64,000 nt of DNA from Devosia sp. A8/3-2 (GTDB lineage: Bacteria; Pseudomonadota; Alphaproteobacteria; Rhizobiales; Devosiaceae), in contig CP104974.1 in the NCBI GenBank assembly GCA_025452255.1, positions 248,001 to 312,000 on the forward strand, given 5' to 3'. How positions within the stretch are numbered: position 1 is the stretch's first letter; each line of letters starts with the position of its first letter. The notes beneath the pieces are model-generated. The model ran no database searches and was not told the DNA's origin. It was given only the letters and a program-made list of their open reading frames with translations. A program made the position numbers and the translations under genes. Positions 30,523 to 40,229 of this stretch are shown in pieces.

Positions 30523-31700
30523 TCAGCCGGCCGTCGTGGGGAACGAGCGCGCTCGCGTCTGGTCCCGGTATTCGCGCGGCGTGAGGCCCGTTTCCTTCTT
30601 GAAGAACACGCTCAGATATTCGGGATGCTCAATGCCGATCGCTTCTGCTGATTTCGGACAGCGACATGTCGGTTTCGAGCAGCAATTCACGCACCGCATT
30701 GGTCCTGACGCGCAGTATTTCTCGGTGCGGCGTGCGGTTGAGGGCCTTGCGGAACCGGGTCTCGAGAACTCGGCGAGACAGGGGAATGGCGCCCAGCAGA
30801 TCTTCCACCCCGATATTCCTGTGCACATTGTTGCGGATGAAGGTCACCGCTTCAGCGACATGTCTGTCGCCCACGGCCAACACATCGGTGGAAACTCGCT
30901 TGCGCACGCCTAGCGGCTCGATCGGATGCTTGCGACCCGACAGCTTTTCCCCGCGCAACAGGCGATCGAGAATTTTGGCGGCATAGACGCCGGTGCCGAA
31001 GGCATTGGGCACGATGCTGGACATGCTGGGCGTGGTGATCTCGCACAGCAATTCATCATTATCGACACCGACGATAGCGACCTCGTCAGGCACCCTGATC
31101 TCGTAATAGCGGCAGATTTCGAGCAGTTGCTGACCACAGCCATCATAGCAGGCGAAGATGCCGACAGGCTTGGGCAGGCTATCGAGCCATGCGCGGATGG
31201 CTTCGCGCTGCGTCCACCACCGCACCCCCGGTTCCTTGCGGGCCGGCAGGTTGAAGATGCGCGACCCAAGCGGATCGGCGTGGCCGAGAATGCGTTCGAA
31301 AGCGTGCTGCCGCCAGATCGACCAATTGTAAAGGGGTCGCCGAAAAGGCGAAATTCTGCAACCCGCAATCGCGCAGATGCTCAAGCGCCAGCTGTGCAAT
31401 GGCGTCGTCGTCGGTCTCCACCCAAGGAATGTCGTGCACCAGCCGCGCCGCGCTCACATCGACCGTCGGTACATCCATGGCGGTGACGATGCGCGCCATG
31501 CTCTCGGTTTCGATCCGCGCGATAATACCGTCAAACTTCCAATCGCCGGCAAAAGACTCGTCGATTTCGTGCCGGCCATGCTCGGTCAGATACAGCGTCC
31601 AGCGGCGCGTTCTGGCGTAGTCATGAATGCCGCGAAGAATGTCGCGGGCATAGCTGTTCGATGTTTCGACGATGACCGCGACATTGAGCTCGTCGACCAT
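30523..31700 (-). CDS. XylR-like AraC-family regulator with periplasmic-binding-type sensor domain, frameshifted
   Basis: About 392 residues. A LacI/PBP1-like ligand domain (VAVIVETSNSYARDILRGIH, VGIFACYDGCGQQLLEICR, PDEVAIVGVDNDELLCEIT) is followed by an AraC helix-turn-helix (VEDLLGAIPLSRRVLETRFR and EHPEYLSVFFKKETGLTPRE). This is the architecture of XylR, which activates sugar genes on ligand binding. GGGAGGG precedes the ATG at 31700. Frame changes lie near 31330 and 30650. It probably controls the adjacent oxidoreductase, epimerase and the divergent ribose-type importer. Confidence 0.8.
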
Positions 31701-31801
31701 CGGCCCTCCCCTGCCCATCGGTACTTGCATATGGGCAAGCGCCCATTGCCGCGCTCACTATACGCAACTTGCCGGCATTGCCTATCGGTGTTCGCGGGCG
31801 C

Positions 31802-32646
31802 CTAGCCGAGCAACTGGCGCAGGAAGCGCGCCCTCTCGCGCCAGTTCGTCCCGGGAAGGGGCCAGCGGCCTCCAGATGGCAGCCGCCTTGGCGATTTCCA
31901 CCGCCCCGGGTGTAAAGGACTCGATGACGACGGGGCCCTCATAGCCGATCTCCCGCAGCGCGTCGCGGACGCCGAGCCAGTCGATGTGCCCCGTACCGGG
32001 CGTGCCACGATCGTTCTCGCAGGCATGAAAATGCCCGAGCAAACTGCCGGCCGAGCGGATCGCGTCGGGAATGCTCTTCTCCTCAATATTGCTGTGGAAG
32101 GTGTCGATGTGAATTTTGTAGGCCGGCTGCCCGATCTCCTCGATCAGCTCGATTGCCTGCTCCACTAGATTGATCATGTCGGTTTCAAAGCGATTGAGCG
32201 GCTCGATACCCATGGTAACGCCAGCATCACTGGCGACCTTGCCGACTTCGCGCAGATTTTCGACGCACCGAGCCCGTTCACGCGCCTTTTGATCGGCAGA
32301 AACCAGCCGCGTCTTGCCGACGGCCGAATAGAGCGGACCCGAAACCAGCGTGCTATCCACGGCCTGCGCCAGTCGGATGCAATCGAGCATATAGCTGGCG
32401 CCATTGGCCCGAATGGCCGGATCATCGCTCGAAACGTCGCGCTGATGGGCCAAAGGCTCCGCAAATGGTGACGGACAGCTCGTTGTCCTTGGCTGTTTGG
32501 CCCAGCAGCTTCGCGTCGATCAGCGCAATGTCATCGACCGCAACTTCAACGAGATCGAACCCCATGGACTTGATCTTGGGCAGCAGGCTGAACTCCCGCG
32601 TACTGAATGGCGAAGTCCACACCCGAGTGTTTACGCCGATCTTCAT
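31802..32646 (-). CDS. sugar phosphate isomerase/epimerase (xylose isomerase-like TIM barrel), frameshifted
   Basis: About 281 residues, resembling D-tagatose/D-psicose 3-epimerases. MKIGVNTRVWTSPF is the first strand. Metal and catalytic residues lie in GIEPLNRFETDMINL (Glu), HIDTFHSNIEE (Asp/His), GHFHACENDRGTPG (His) and VVIESFT (Glu). Frame changes lie near 32462 and 31830. GGGGAGAGG precedes the ATG. It is the first gene of the minus-strand unit with XylR-like and Gfo/Idh/MocA proteins. Confidence 0.8.
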
Positions 32647-32968
32647 TATCGCCTCTCCCCGATACGCGTCGTCTCTGTAGACCGCGACCGTTCCCTTCCT
32701 CTTTGTGTGGTTCCCCGGCAGCGTCGTAAATGAGTATTCGCGCAAAAAGATGAGATTTCTAACCGGCAATATGGGGCGCCCTTCACAAATTGATGGTGCA
32801 GCAGGGCCGAGCACAAATTCATATTGTAGTACTATTGGAAAATGTGGTTATTCTGATTGGGAGGGTCTGGGAGGAGCCTCCGCGCATCGAAGTACTTTAC
32901 GCAGTGGCTAGCGGCGTCGCTCGCTGCTGCAGATGCGCAGGTACACTATGTGCCAATAGGGGAGTGTT
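32647..32968. other. divergent intergenic region, no gene
   Basis: The 322 bases between the epimerase gene and the ribose-type ABC operon contain no supportable gene. They are AT-richer than their surroundings, especially about 32740-32860, and should hold both promoters and the regulator site. I could not settle on a convincing operator. Confidence 0.5.
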
Positions 32969-33708
32969 GTGGCGCTATTGGAAATCAACAAGGTGACCAA
33001 GGAGTTCGGCGCGATCCGGGCCTTGTCCGATGTCAGTTTCTCGATCGAGCCGGGCGAGGTTGTCGGGCTGATGGGGGACAATGGCGCCGGTAAATCGACC
33101 CCGGTCAAGATCATCTCCGGCATCTACCAGCCGACCTCGGGCTCGCTGGCCTTCGAAGGCGCGAGCGCTCATATCGGCAGCCCCGGGAGGCCCGCAAGCT
33201 GGGTATTGAGACGGTCTACCGGGATCTGGCGCTGGCCGACAATCTGACGGCGGCACAGAACATCTTCTCGGGCCGGGAACTCAAATACAATGTCGGCCCG
33301 TTCCGGTTCCTGCGCCACAATGCGATGAACCAGCGGGCGGCCGAACTGTTCGCCGAACTTAAATCGGAAACCCGCGCTGACGATTATGTGCGGCAGATGT
33401 CAGGTGGCCAGCGGCAGGCCGTGGCCATTGCCCGCACCGAGCTTGCCGATGCCAAAGTCATCCTGATGGACGAGCCCACAGCAGCCATTTCGGTGCGCCA
33501 GGTGGCCGAAGTGCTCAACCTCATTCACCGGCTCAAGGATGCCGGCATTGCGGTGATCCTGATTTCCCACCGCATGCCCGACGTGTTCGCTGTCTGCGAG
33601 CGGGTGATCGTCATGCGGCGCGGCACCAAGGTGGCCGACAAGCCAATCAGCCAGACGTCACCGGAAGAAGTGACCGCGCTCATTACCGGCGCCAAGGAAG
33701 TTGCATGA
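32969..33708 (+). CDS. ribose-type ABC transporter ATPase (single domain), frameshifted
   Basis: About 247 residues, FrcA-like. GTG start at 32969 follows AGGGGAG. Walker A is GDNGAGKST, the signature MSGGQRQAV and Walker B VILMDEPTAAISV. The residue after KST is Pro where Leu is usual, which could be a base error. A frame change lies near 33190. A single nucleotide-binding domain, not the duplicated RbsA form, fits the fructose/inositol-type subgroup. It overlaps the permease start by four bases. Confidence 0.8.
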
Positions 33709-34734
33709 TGGCCAATATCGATACACAGGGCTTTTCCAATGTGCGCCGTACGCGCTTCTGGCAGAAAGGGTTCCTGGCCAGCCAGTCGGCCTATGTGCTC
33801 GGCGCTGATTGTCATCATCGTGGTGATGAGCCTGCTCTCGCCCAACTTCCTGACCGCGGGCAATATTTCCAATATCACGCGCAATTTCTCGTTCATCGCC
33901 ATCGCCACGCTGGGCATCACCACAGTCATCATCACCGGCGGCATCGATCTTTCCGTCGGCTCCACCATGGCGCTGTCGGCCACGGTCACGTCACTCATCA
34001 TGGGGGCGTTGGCCGGGGCTTCCTTTCCCTTTTCCCGGGTGGCGCGCTGATCCCGGCCCTGCTGGGCGGATTGGGCGTTGCCGCCCTGATCGGGCTGATG
34101 AACGGCATTGCCATCGCCAAGCTGAAGTTGAGCGCCTTCGTGACGACGCTGGGCACGCTCTCGATCGTGCGGGGGCTGACCTATGTGGCCACCTATGGCC
34201 GCGGCACGTTTCCATCCGGGCCGGACAAGGACCTGTTCCTGCTGGTCACCGCAGGCAAGCTCTTCAATGTGGTGCCGATCGCCTTCGTCTATCTCATCAT
34301 CTGCGCCATCGCCATGTGGCTGGCGCTTACCCATACTGCACGGGGCGGCATGTCTTGCCATCGGCAGCAATGAAAGCGCGGGCCGGCTGACCGGCGTCAA
34401 TGTCGACCGCGTGAAGATCCGAGTCTATATGCTGTGCGGGCTGGCTGCCGGTTTCAATGGCATCATCATTTCGGGCTGGCTCGGCTCGGCGCCGGCAAAC
34501 CCGGCAACCGCGTACGAATTGACCATCATTGCCGCGGCGGTGATCGGGGGCGCTAACCTCGCGGGTGGCGTGGGCGGTGCGGCCGGGGCAATCATCGGCT
34601 GCGTGCTGATCGAGGTGATCCGCAATGGCACGGTACTGGCCCGGGTCGATCCATATTGGCAACAGACACTGGTGGGCTGCATCATCGTGGCAGCCGTGCT
34701 CGTGGACCGCCTCCGTTCCATGCGGAACGGCTGA
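33705..34734 (+). CDS. ribose-type ABC transporter permease (RbsC-like), frameshifted
   Basis: About 343 residues with the BPD_transp_2 pattern. Key blocks are IATLGITTVIITGGIDLSVG, LIGLMNGIAIAKLKLSAFVT, TLGTLSIVRGLTYV, LAIGSNESAGRLTGVNVDRV and AYELTIIAAAVIGGANLAGG. Frame changes lie near 33800, 34040 and 34350. Two adjacent ATGs (33705 and 33708) are possible starts. It forms the membrane channel of the importer. Confidence 0.8.
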
Positions 34735-34778
34735 AATCGCAGTCGTGCGACGAGGAGGTCGCGCGGCAGTGTAGGGAG

Positions 34779-34821
34779 GCCGGCAGAATTCTCTGCCGGC
34801 GAAATTGACCGGATATCCGGT
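34779..34821 (+). other. two intercistronic hairpins before the binding-protein gene
   Basis: GCCGGCAGA and TCTGCCGGC (34779-34800) form a 9-bp stem. ACCGGATATCCGGT (34808-34821) is a perfect 14-base palindrome followed by TTTT. They lie between permease and binding-protein genes and may attenuate or separately stabilise the binding-protein message. Confidence 0.5.
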
Positions 34822-34838
34822 TTTTCGGAGGAACAGAA

Positions 34839-35781
34839 ATGAACAAATCCATCCTCGTGCTCGGCACGATCGCGTCGCTGCTGCTGGGAGGCACCGCCTT
34901 TGCCCAGGAAAGCTCGGTTTTCGCAGTCGTGCCCAAGGCGATGAATAACCCGTTCTTTGATCTGGCCCGCGATGGCTGCGAAGCACGCGCCAAGGAACTG
35001 GGCAATGTAACCTGCACTTATATCGGGCCGGTGGAACACGAAGCCGCCACCCGAGGCGCAGATCATCGAAGACCTGATCACCCGGGGCGTTGACGGGCTG
35101 GCCATCTCGGTATCGGACATTGCGGCCGCCACCACCGTCATCAACCGCGCCGTGGAGGCCGGCATCCCGGTCATCACCTTTGATAGCGATGCGCCCGATA
35201 GCCAGCGCTCGGCCTATGTGGGCACCGACAACAAGCAGTTCGGCACCGCGCTCGGCGAACTGCTGTTGCAGGTCAAGCCGGACAGGGGCACCTATGGCAT
35301 GATTTCGGGTGGCGCTGCCGCGCCCAATCTTGCCCTGCGCGTCGATGGCGTGCGCGAAGCGCTGGCCGGCTCGGCTCGGACCGAAGTGCCGGGTTCGCCG
35401 ACCTTCTCCAACGATGACATTGCCACGGCAGTACAGCAGATGGGCGATCTCAAGACCGCCAATCCCGATATCGGCGCCATCGTGCCGGTGGGCGGTTGGC
35501 CGATGTTCGCCCCCGATGGCTGGAAGAACTTCGTGGATGGCTTCAAGGCCGACGTCGACAGCAAGGCCCTTGCCCCGGTTGTCGCCGATACCCTGCCCCA
35601 GCAACTCCAGCTGCTGAGCGAGGGCTATGCCCATGGCACAGTCGGCCAGCGTCCCTATGAAATGGGCCGAGTCGCCATGGATACGCTGCTCGCGCTGACC
35701 AAGGGCGAGACGGTGGAAGACATCATCTATACCGGCGTGGATGTGGTTACCGCCGAGAACGTGGCTGACTTTCTGAAATAG
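34839..35781 (+). CDS. ribose-type ABC transporter substrate-binding protein (RbsB-like), frameshifted
   Basis: Periplasmic sugar-binding protein of about 314 residues. Signal peptide MNKSILVLGTIASLLLGG ends near TAFAQ. FAVVPKAMNNPFFDLARDGC, AISVSDIAAATTVINRAV, IPVITFDSDAP and SAYVGTDNKQFGTALGELL fit the family 4 pattern. A frame change near 35052 separates the first 70 residues. GGAGGA precedes the ATG. It is the last gene of the importer operon, unlike many rbs operons where it precedes. Confidence 0.85.
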
Positions 35782-35799
35782 GCACCAGCCCTCTCCAAT

Positions 35800-35831
35800 G
35801 CAGGCCGCCAGAACCCGGTTCGGCGGCCTGC
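35800..35831. terminator. hairpin between convergent genes
   Basis: GCAGGCCGCC and GGCGGCCTGC form a perfect 10-bp stem with a 12-base loop, between the convergent binding-protein and NHL genes. T-runs are absent. Confidence 0.5.
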
Positions 35832-35835
35832 AATA

Positions 35836-36657
35836 CTATCGTGGGATCGGAATACGGTAGATTGTCCCGTCACCCCGGGCCGCCGTCAGCAGCGATGCCC
35901 CATCGGGCGCCAATACCGAGCCGACAGGGCTGCGCAGCCCGTCGGCGACTGCGTGAGACTGCCCGTCCGGCAGAATTTCCCGAACGGTTGTGCCGCCGTA
36001 ATCGACCACGAATACGCGTCCATCCGGGGTTATCGCGACGCCGGGTCCAGGCGTGTTGAAAGCGGCGCCCGCTTCGATGCGCGTACCATCGGGCCGCAGG
36101 ATCGTGACCCCGCCGCCGATATTGGAGACAACATAGCCGCCATCCGGCGTCTGTACCGCGCCCACTGGTGTGCGCAGGTCCTCGATGACCGGCTCCGGGC
36201 GGCCATTGCCGACGACGGCGAGAATCTGGTCGGTGCGGCGGTTGGCAATCAGCAGTCTGCCGCTGCGGTCGAACCCGATGCCGGCGGGCGTCGCCAACCC
36301 TGTCGCATGGACGCTGCGCATGCCATCGGGCGTGAAGCGATAGATTTCGTCATCGGAATAGGACGCCACATAGATTGCGCCATCCGGCCCGACCGCCGAG
36401 CCCGATGGACCCGGAAGACCGTCTGCGAAAGTCGAGCGGGTCCCGTCTGGCGCGATCCGGGACACGCGCCCGGCGCCCCATTCGGCAACATAAAGATGCC
36501 CCGTCGCGTCGAACGCCATGCCGACCGGGGAGCTAAAGCCATCCCAGAGTTTTTCGGGCACGGCAGGAGTGGCTTGGGCGATGGCCGGCGCAATGAAGGA
36601 CGGCGCTGCTGTTATAAAAACAGCGCCGATGGCCAAACAGCGCAAGAGCCTGATCAT
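35836..36657 (-). CDS. secreted NHL-repeat / SMP-30-like beta-propeller protein
   Basis: Intact 273-residue protein with signal peptide ([18 protein letters not shown], cleaved near AIAQA). At least six repeats carry the pattern LxxPxGxxxDxxGxLYVAxxxxxRI, for example [20 protein letters not shown] and [20 protein letters not shown]. It resembles Vgb/SMP-30-type propellers. It is translationally coupled (ATGA) to the upstream decarboxylase gene and is the third gene of the MerR-controlled operon. Ligand or enzymatic role is unknown. Confidence 0.75.
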   Translation of the reverse strand: MIRLLRCLAIGAVFITAAPSFIAPAIAQATPAVPEKLWDGFSSPVGMAFDATGHLYVAEWGAGRVSRIAPDGTRSTFADGLPGPSGSAVGPDGAIYVASYSDDEIYRFTPDGMRSVHATGLATPAGIGFDRSGRLLIANRRTDQILAVVGNGRPEPVIEDLRTPVGAVQTPDGGYVVSNIGGGVTILRPDGTRIEAGAAFNTPGPGVAITPDGRVFVVDYGGTTVREILPDGQSHAVADGLRSPVGSVLAPDGASLLTAARGDGTIYRIPIPR

Positions 36658-37082
36658 GGCGCGGACTCCTGTTGCGGAGCGGGCCGGTGGGCAAACACTT
36701 CCTTGGCGACGGAGAGGCCATTGAGCGCGGCAGGGAAACCGGCATAGACAGCCATCTGCATGATGATTTCGATGATCTCATCGTGCGACAAGCCGACATT
36801 GAGGCCCGCCTCGATATGCACTTTCAATTGCGGGGCGGCATTGCCCATGGCCGTCAGCGCGGCTATGGTGGCGATCTCACGAGCCCGCAGATCAAGGCCG
36901 GGGCGGCTATAGATGTCGCCGAACGGAAATTCGATCAGGTAGGTGGCAAAGTCGGGCGCGATGTCTGCCGGGGAAGCCACGACCTTCTCCCCGGCTTGGC
37001 CATCGATCTCAGCGAGCGCGCGCCGCCGCGTTCCAGCCGGCTTTCGCCGACGGACTGGTGGTGTTGCGTCATAGTCCTTCAT
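36654..37082 (-). CDS. carboxymuconolactone decarboxylase family protein
   Basis: Intact 142-residue protein. [40 protein letters not shown] and [20 protein letters not shown] are the family blocks. The CxxC motif of AhpD-type members is absent, so a peroxidase role is unlikely and a decarboxylase or structural homologue is favoured. It overlaps merR and the NHL gene by four bases each. Confidence 0.85.
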   Translation of the reverse strand: MKDYDATPPVRRRKPAGTRRRALAEIDGQAGEKVVASPADIAPDFATYLIEFPFGDIYSRPGLDLRAREIATIAALTAMGNAAPQLKVHIEAGLNVGLSHDEIIEIIMQMAVYAGFPAALNGLSVAKEVFAHRPAPQQESAP

Positions 37083-37435
37083 CCTCTGTTCTGGCCGGCA
37101 TAGCCGGCAATCTTGGTGTCGAGGACGAGAAGAGCGGCACGGAGTTCGGCCAGATGGGTGCGCACACGCTCGCGATGCTGTTCCAGCATTTCGCGGCGCG
37201 CTGTTTCCGTACCGACGCCGCGCTCCTGCAAGGCTGCATAGTGCAACATGTCCCGGATCGGCATCCCGGTCGTTCGCAAACGGCCAAGAAATTCGATCCA
37301 GATCAGGATTGATGCGTCGTAGTCCCGTTGGCTCGATTGGTCCCGGCTCGCATAGGGAAGCAGCCCGATCCGCTCATAATAGCGGATCGTATGGGCCGAC
37401 AATCCCGAACGTTTTGCCAGTTCACCGATCTTCAT
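37079..37435 (-). CDS. MerR-family transcriptional regulator
   Basis: Intact 118-residue regulator. [20 protein letters not shown] and [12 protein letters not shown] form the winged HTH; a C-terminal coiled coil (about 75-115) dimerises it. No Cys for metal binding is seen, so it probably senses an organic compound or stress. It leads an operon with the carboxymuconolactone decarboxylase-like and NHL genes under its own typical promoter. Confidence 0.85.
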   Translation of the reverse strand: MKIGELAKRSGLSAHTIRYYERIGLLPYASRDQSSQRDYDASILIWIEFLGRLRTTGMPIRDMLHYAALQERGVGTETARREMLEQHRERVRTHLAELRAALLVLDTKIAGYAGQNRG

Positions 37436-37464
37436 GAGCACCTGTTCTCGTCACGACGCAGAGA

Positions 37465-37495
37465 TAGATACGAGTTAGAGCGCACTCTAAGTCAA
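37465..37495 (-). promoter_or_regulatory. MerR-type promoter with 19-bp spacer and operator dyad
   Basis: On the minus strand TTGACT (-35, 37490-37495) is separated by exactly 19 bases from TATCTA (-10, 37465-37470). The spacer contains the dyad TTAGAGTGCGCTCTAA (37475-37490). An overlong spacer with a dyad is the hallmark of promoters untwisted by MerR proteins. Confidence 0.8.
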
Positions 37496-37520
37496 GGGCA
37501 TTTCTCTCGCGGGATATTCC

Positions 37521-38243
37521 TCACTCGCGCAGCGCGTCAGCTTCATCCTCGGGGCTAAAAGGGGCGCCGGCGCCGATGGATTGCAGATATGTTTCGAGGG
37601 CATCGAGTGCGGCGGCAGGGGCATAGCCTTCGGCTGTTGCAGGGGTGTCGAGCGCAAAGGCCACGCGCCATTCCCCGGTTGGCCGGCAGGCAACAGCAAC
37701 ACTCGAGGATGTCGCGTCCAGCTCGAACTCGCGGCAGAGCGCGCCCGAAGTGTCCCTGAAGGTTGCAATCGGGCGCATGATCGCGCCATCGCCAAGCCTT
37801 TGCTCGCCGCCGGAGGGGAGGGAAGCCAGAAGGCTCGCCAGCTCACTGCTAAGCGGCGCGCCAACGCTCAGGCCATCGCCGGCGGGCGCCCGGCGCAGCA
37901 AGTAGCCAGCGGGGCCTGAGACGATGGCGCCCAGACATGCTGCCATCGCCGGGCCGGCAAGCTCGCTGCAGGCGAAACCGCGCTTGCGAAACGGCACCAC
38001 ATTCGGCGTGCTGCCAGCATTCGCGGCTGCGGCTATGACGGCTCTGGGTCAGCTGCGCAGGGACGGCCCTGTCGATCAGGGGGCGTAGACCGCTTTGGCC
38101 AAATCCTTGCCAAGCACCAGCAGTTCCAGCCGCTCAGCCAAGGCCGGTTCGGCTTCGATGGCGGCGGCGAGCTCGGAGAAATCGGGCTCGTCGAGCTGGC
38201 CGTCGGCGAAAGCCATCAATGTTTCGTCGTCGTAATTTTTCAT
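37521..38243 (-). CDS. membrane anti-sigma factor, frameshifted
   Basis: About 240 residues, starting MKNYDDETLMAFADGQLDEP, typical of the cytoplasmic domain of ECF anti-sigma factors. No HxxxCxxC zinc motif is seen. One membrane helix is likely around AGPAMAACLGAIVSGPAGYL. The periplasmic part has a Cys pair in ALCREFEL and VAVACRPTGEW that could form a disulfide. Frame changes lie at the C5 run near 38085 and near 38038. It follows the sigma gene by 14 bases, as expected for co-transcribed pairs. Confidence 0.75.
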
Positions 38244-38257
38244 GATGCCCTTCGTTC

Positions 38258-38765
38258 TCACAGCACCCGGCCCGACTCAACGCCGACATCTTCGGCAACG
38301 CGCTTGCAGGCCCGCGCCAGCCGGCTCATCACCGTACCCAATGGAATTTCGAGAATTTCGGCGGCCTCGCGATAGCTGACATCCTCGACGCAAATCAAAA
38401 GCAGCAGTTCACGCTGATCCTCGGGCAGGCGATCGATCGCCGCGGCCGCCTTGGCCAGAAGCATGCGGCGCTCGGGAATGGCCTCGCCTTCCACGACCAC
38501 CAGATCGTCACGCGAGCCGATCTCGATTTCCTCGCCGCGGCTGCGCTGCCGCCGCAAGCGATCATACCAGAGATTGCGTACGATCCTGAACATCCGAGCA
38601 TCGAAACGCAGAGTCTCGGACTGGTTTTCATGAGCGGCAAGGGCCCGCTCACAGGCCGACTGCACAAGCTCGTCGGCCACATCGGCCATTCGGCTGAGCA
38701 GAAATTGCATAGCGCCGCAGGCGCGGCAAAAGATCGATAAGCTGGGTTTCTATGGTGGCAATCAT
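38258..38765 (-). CDS. ECF-type RNA polymerase sigma factor, frameshifted
   Basis: About 169 residues. The N-terminus reads MIATIETQLIDLLPRLRRYA from the ATG at 38765, which has GAGGAC upstream. Region 2 continues after a frame change near 38700: ADELVQSACERALAAHENQ and FRIVRNLWYDRLRRQ. Region 4 has LPEDQRELLLLICVEDVSYR and LEIPLGTVMSRLARACKRV. Its promoter matches three others nearby, so it is likely autoregulated and drives a local regulon, held in check by the adjacent anti-sigma factor. Confidence 0.85.
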
Positions 38766-38783
38766 AATGTCCTCACCACCATA

Positions 38784-38808
38784 GACGATCCATTGCCAAA
38801 CTTATTCC
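38784..38808 (-). promoter_or_regulatory. ECF promoter of the sigma/anti-sigma operon
   Basis: Minus-strand GGAATAA (38802-38808), 14 bases, then CGTC (38784-38787), 18 bases before the sigma start codon. The TAA of GGAATAA is the stop codon of the upstream DUF6065-like gene. Confidence 0.75.
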
Positions 38809-39529
38809 CCGCCCAACCGATTTTTGTTCTTATCGTGGCGCATGAAACGGCGGTACCAGCCGGTCATGGCCAGCGTGTTGCGAAACACCTTGCTGCGGCC
38901 CGGGGCCTCGGCCGGCCGCTCCGCCCTTATGTCGGCCGTCAGCGCCGTGGCGTCCCGTTTGAAGGGGATGACCTGAACCAGTGGCGTGCCCTTTTCCAGT
39001 TCATGAAGCCCGTCAGCGGCCCGGGCGAAGAAGGGAAAATGGATCGGGGCGGTATAGGTATCGGTGTCGACGATGCCGGCGACCGGCTCGAATATCGGGC
39101 TGGCCCGGTTGAGCGGTGCCACAAAAAGGCAGCTCCAACCCTTGGGCGTGCGGATCGACCAGTAATTGTGGAACTTGCAGGGCGGTGTCGGGCTGGATGG
39201 ATGCCCTGCCACCGGTGCGCGCCGTGATTGCTGACCATGGTGCGGTCGAAATCCCAGCCGGCGGTGACGGTTTGTCCGTTGTCGCGAATATCAAGGCGAA
39301 CCGTGGCGGCCAGCGGCAGGATGAAGCCGGTGGTCATGGCATCGATGAACGGCATGCAGCGCTTGACCGTAAGGCCCGTGTCGGACGCTCCATATTTGGT
39401 CTTGTCGACCGCCGGCAATCGCCGGAACCAGTCAGGCAGATGGGTCTTGGCCGGAACCGGCGGAGCGATGACGCCCTCGTCTTCCGGCTGGCAGAGGAAG
39501 GCAATCCCGGTGTCGGTGCGATTGAACAT
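38802..39529 (-). CDS. DUF6065-like protein, frameshifted
   Basis: About 242 residues, cytoplasmic. It starts MFNRTDTGIAFLCQPEDEGV; conserved blocks are TVKRCMPFIDAMTTGFILPL, CKFHNYWSIRTPKGWSCLFV and APIHFPFFARA, which recall the DUF6065 family of unknown function. A frame change near 39207 joins the two halves. It carries its own ECF-type promoter and precedes the sigma gene on the same strand, so it belongs to the sigma regulon. Family name is from memory and moderate in certainty. Confidence 0.65.
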
Positions 39530-39558
39530 GGCAAACCTCGTTGCGTGTTTGCCTGAAA

Positions 39559-39583
39559 GACGCAGCGGCGCAGCATTTATTCC
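39559..39583 (-). promoter_or_regulatory. ECF promoter of the DUF6065-like gene
   Basis: Minus-strand GGAATAA (39577-39583), 14 bases, CGTC (39559-39562), 29 bases before the start codon. It is divergent from the promoter at 39619. Confidence 0.75.
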
Positions 39584-39618
39584 GGCAGTGGCGACAAAAA
39601 TTGTTCGGTGATCATTTG

Positions 39619-39643
39619 GGAATAAACCGTCGGCTCGTCCGTC
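39619..39643 (+). promoter_or_regulatory. ECF promoter of the Ser/Asn-repeat gene
   Basis: GGAATAA (39619-39625), 14 bases, CGTC (39640-39643), 50 bases before the start codon. The two divergent ECF promoters are 35 bases apart. Confidence 0.75.
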
Positions 39644-39693
39644 TTGTCCTTTCGTGGCGCCAGCCCGGTGCCCGAACAAGCAAAGGAAAGACC

Positions 39694-40101
39694 ATGAGCA
39701 AGATGATGACGATTACCACGCTGGCCGTGGCCAGCATTGTCGCAGGCGCAACGCCGGCGGTCGTGGATCTACCCGGCGCCATGGGTGGCAAAGTTGCACC
39801 AGCACTGGCCGATACGGTGCTGCTCGCCGATAGCCGCGTTCGCTATGACGACGGCTGGATGGACTACAGGAACGGTCGCTGGGTCGCCCGCGACGGCGCC
39901 AATTCCAGCTCGAATTCCAACAGTTCATCCAACTCGAATTCGAACAGCTCGTCGAACTCGAGCAACAATAGCTCCTCCAATTCGAGCAATAACAGCTCGT
40001 CCAATTCCAGCTCGAACAGCTCTTCGAACTCCAGCTCCAACAGCTCTTCGAACTCGAGCTCCAGCAGTTCGTCCAACTCCTCGGATGACGATAACGATTG
40101 A
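39694..40101 (+). CDS. secreted Ser/Asn-repeat protein
   Basis: Intact 135-residue protein. A signal peptide (MMTITTLAVASIVAGATPAV, probable cleavage near ALADT) is followed by a short conserved-looking block (RVRYDDGWMDYRNGRWVARD) and then about 60 residues composed almost only of Ser and Asn in SSSN units, ending in an acidic SDDDND tail. Synonymous codons vary along the repeat, so the protein rather than the DNA repeat seems selected. It has its own ECF promoter. A cell-surface, linker or ion-binding role is possible; no homologue is recognised. Confidence 0.8.
   Translation: MSKMMTITTLAVASIVAGATPAVVDLPGAMGGKVAPALADTVLLADSRVRYDDGWMDYRNGRWVARDGANSSSNSNSSSNSNSNSSSNSSNNSSSNSSNNSSSNSSSNSSSNSSSNSSSNSSSSSSSNSSDDDND
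39898..40080 (+). repeat. 12-bp-period Ser/Asn codon repeat
   Basis: Degenerate tandem repeat encoding SSSN units inside the secreted protein. Codons TCC, TCG, AGC, TCT, AGT for Ser and AAC, AAT for Asn alternate irregularly. Confidence 0.8.
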
Positions 40102-40229
40102 TGGACTGTCGCGCTCCGCGCGATGTTCCAGTGACCGCTAGTGAATCTCCGGGTGGCATAGCCATCCGGAGATTTCGCATTGTGGACCTCCCCACTGTCA
40201 TCGAATTGTCAAAAAACTCTCCCGCTGTT

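Noticed and set aside
39864..40076. Minus-strand frame rich in Leu/Glu opposite the Ser/Asn repeat
   Set aside because: It is the antisense image of the SSSN codons; no ribosome site, and composition follows from the repeat alone.
39898..40080. CRISPR-like array
   Set aside because: The 12-base period is codon-based and degenerate, with no spacers.
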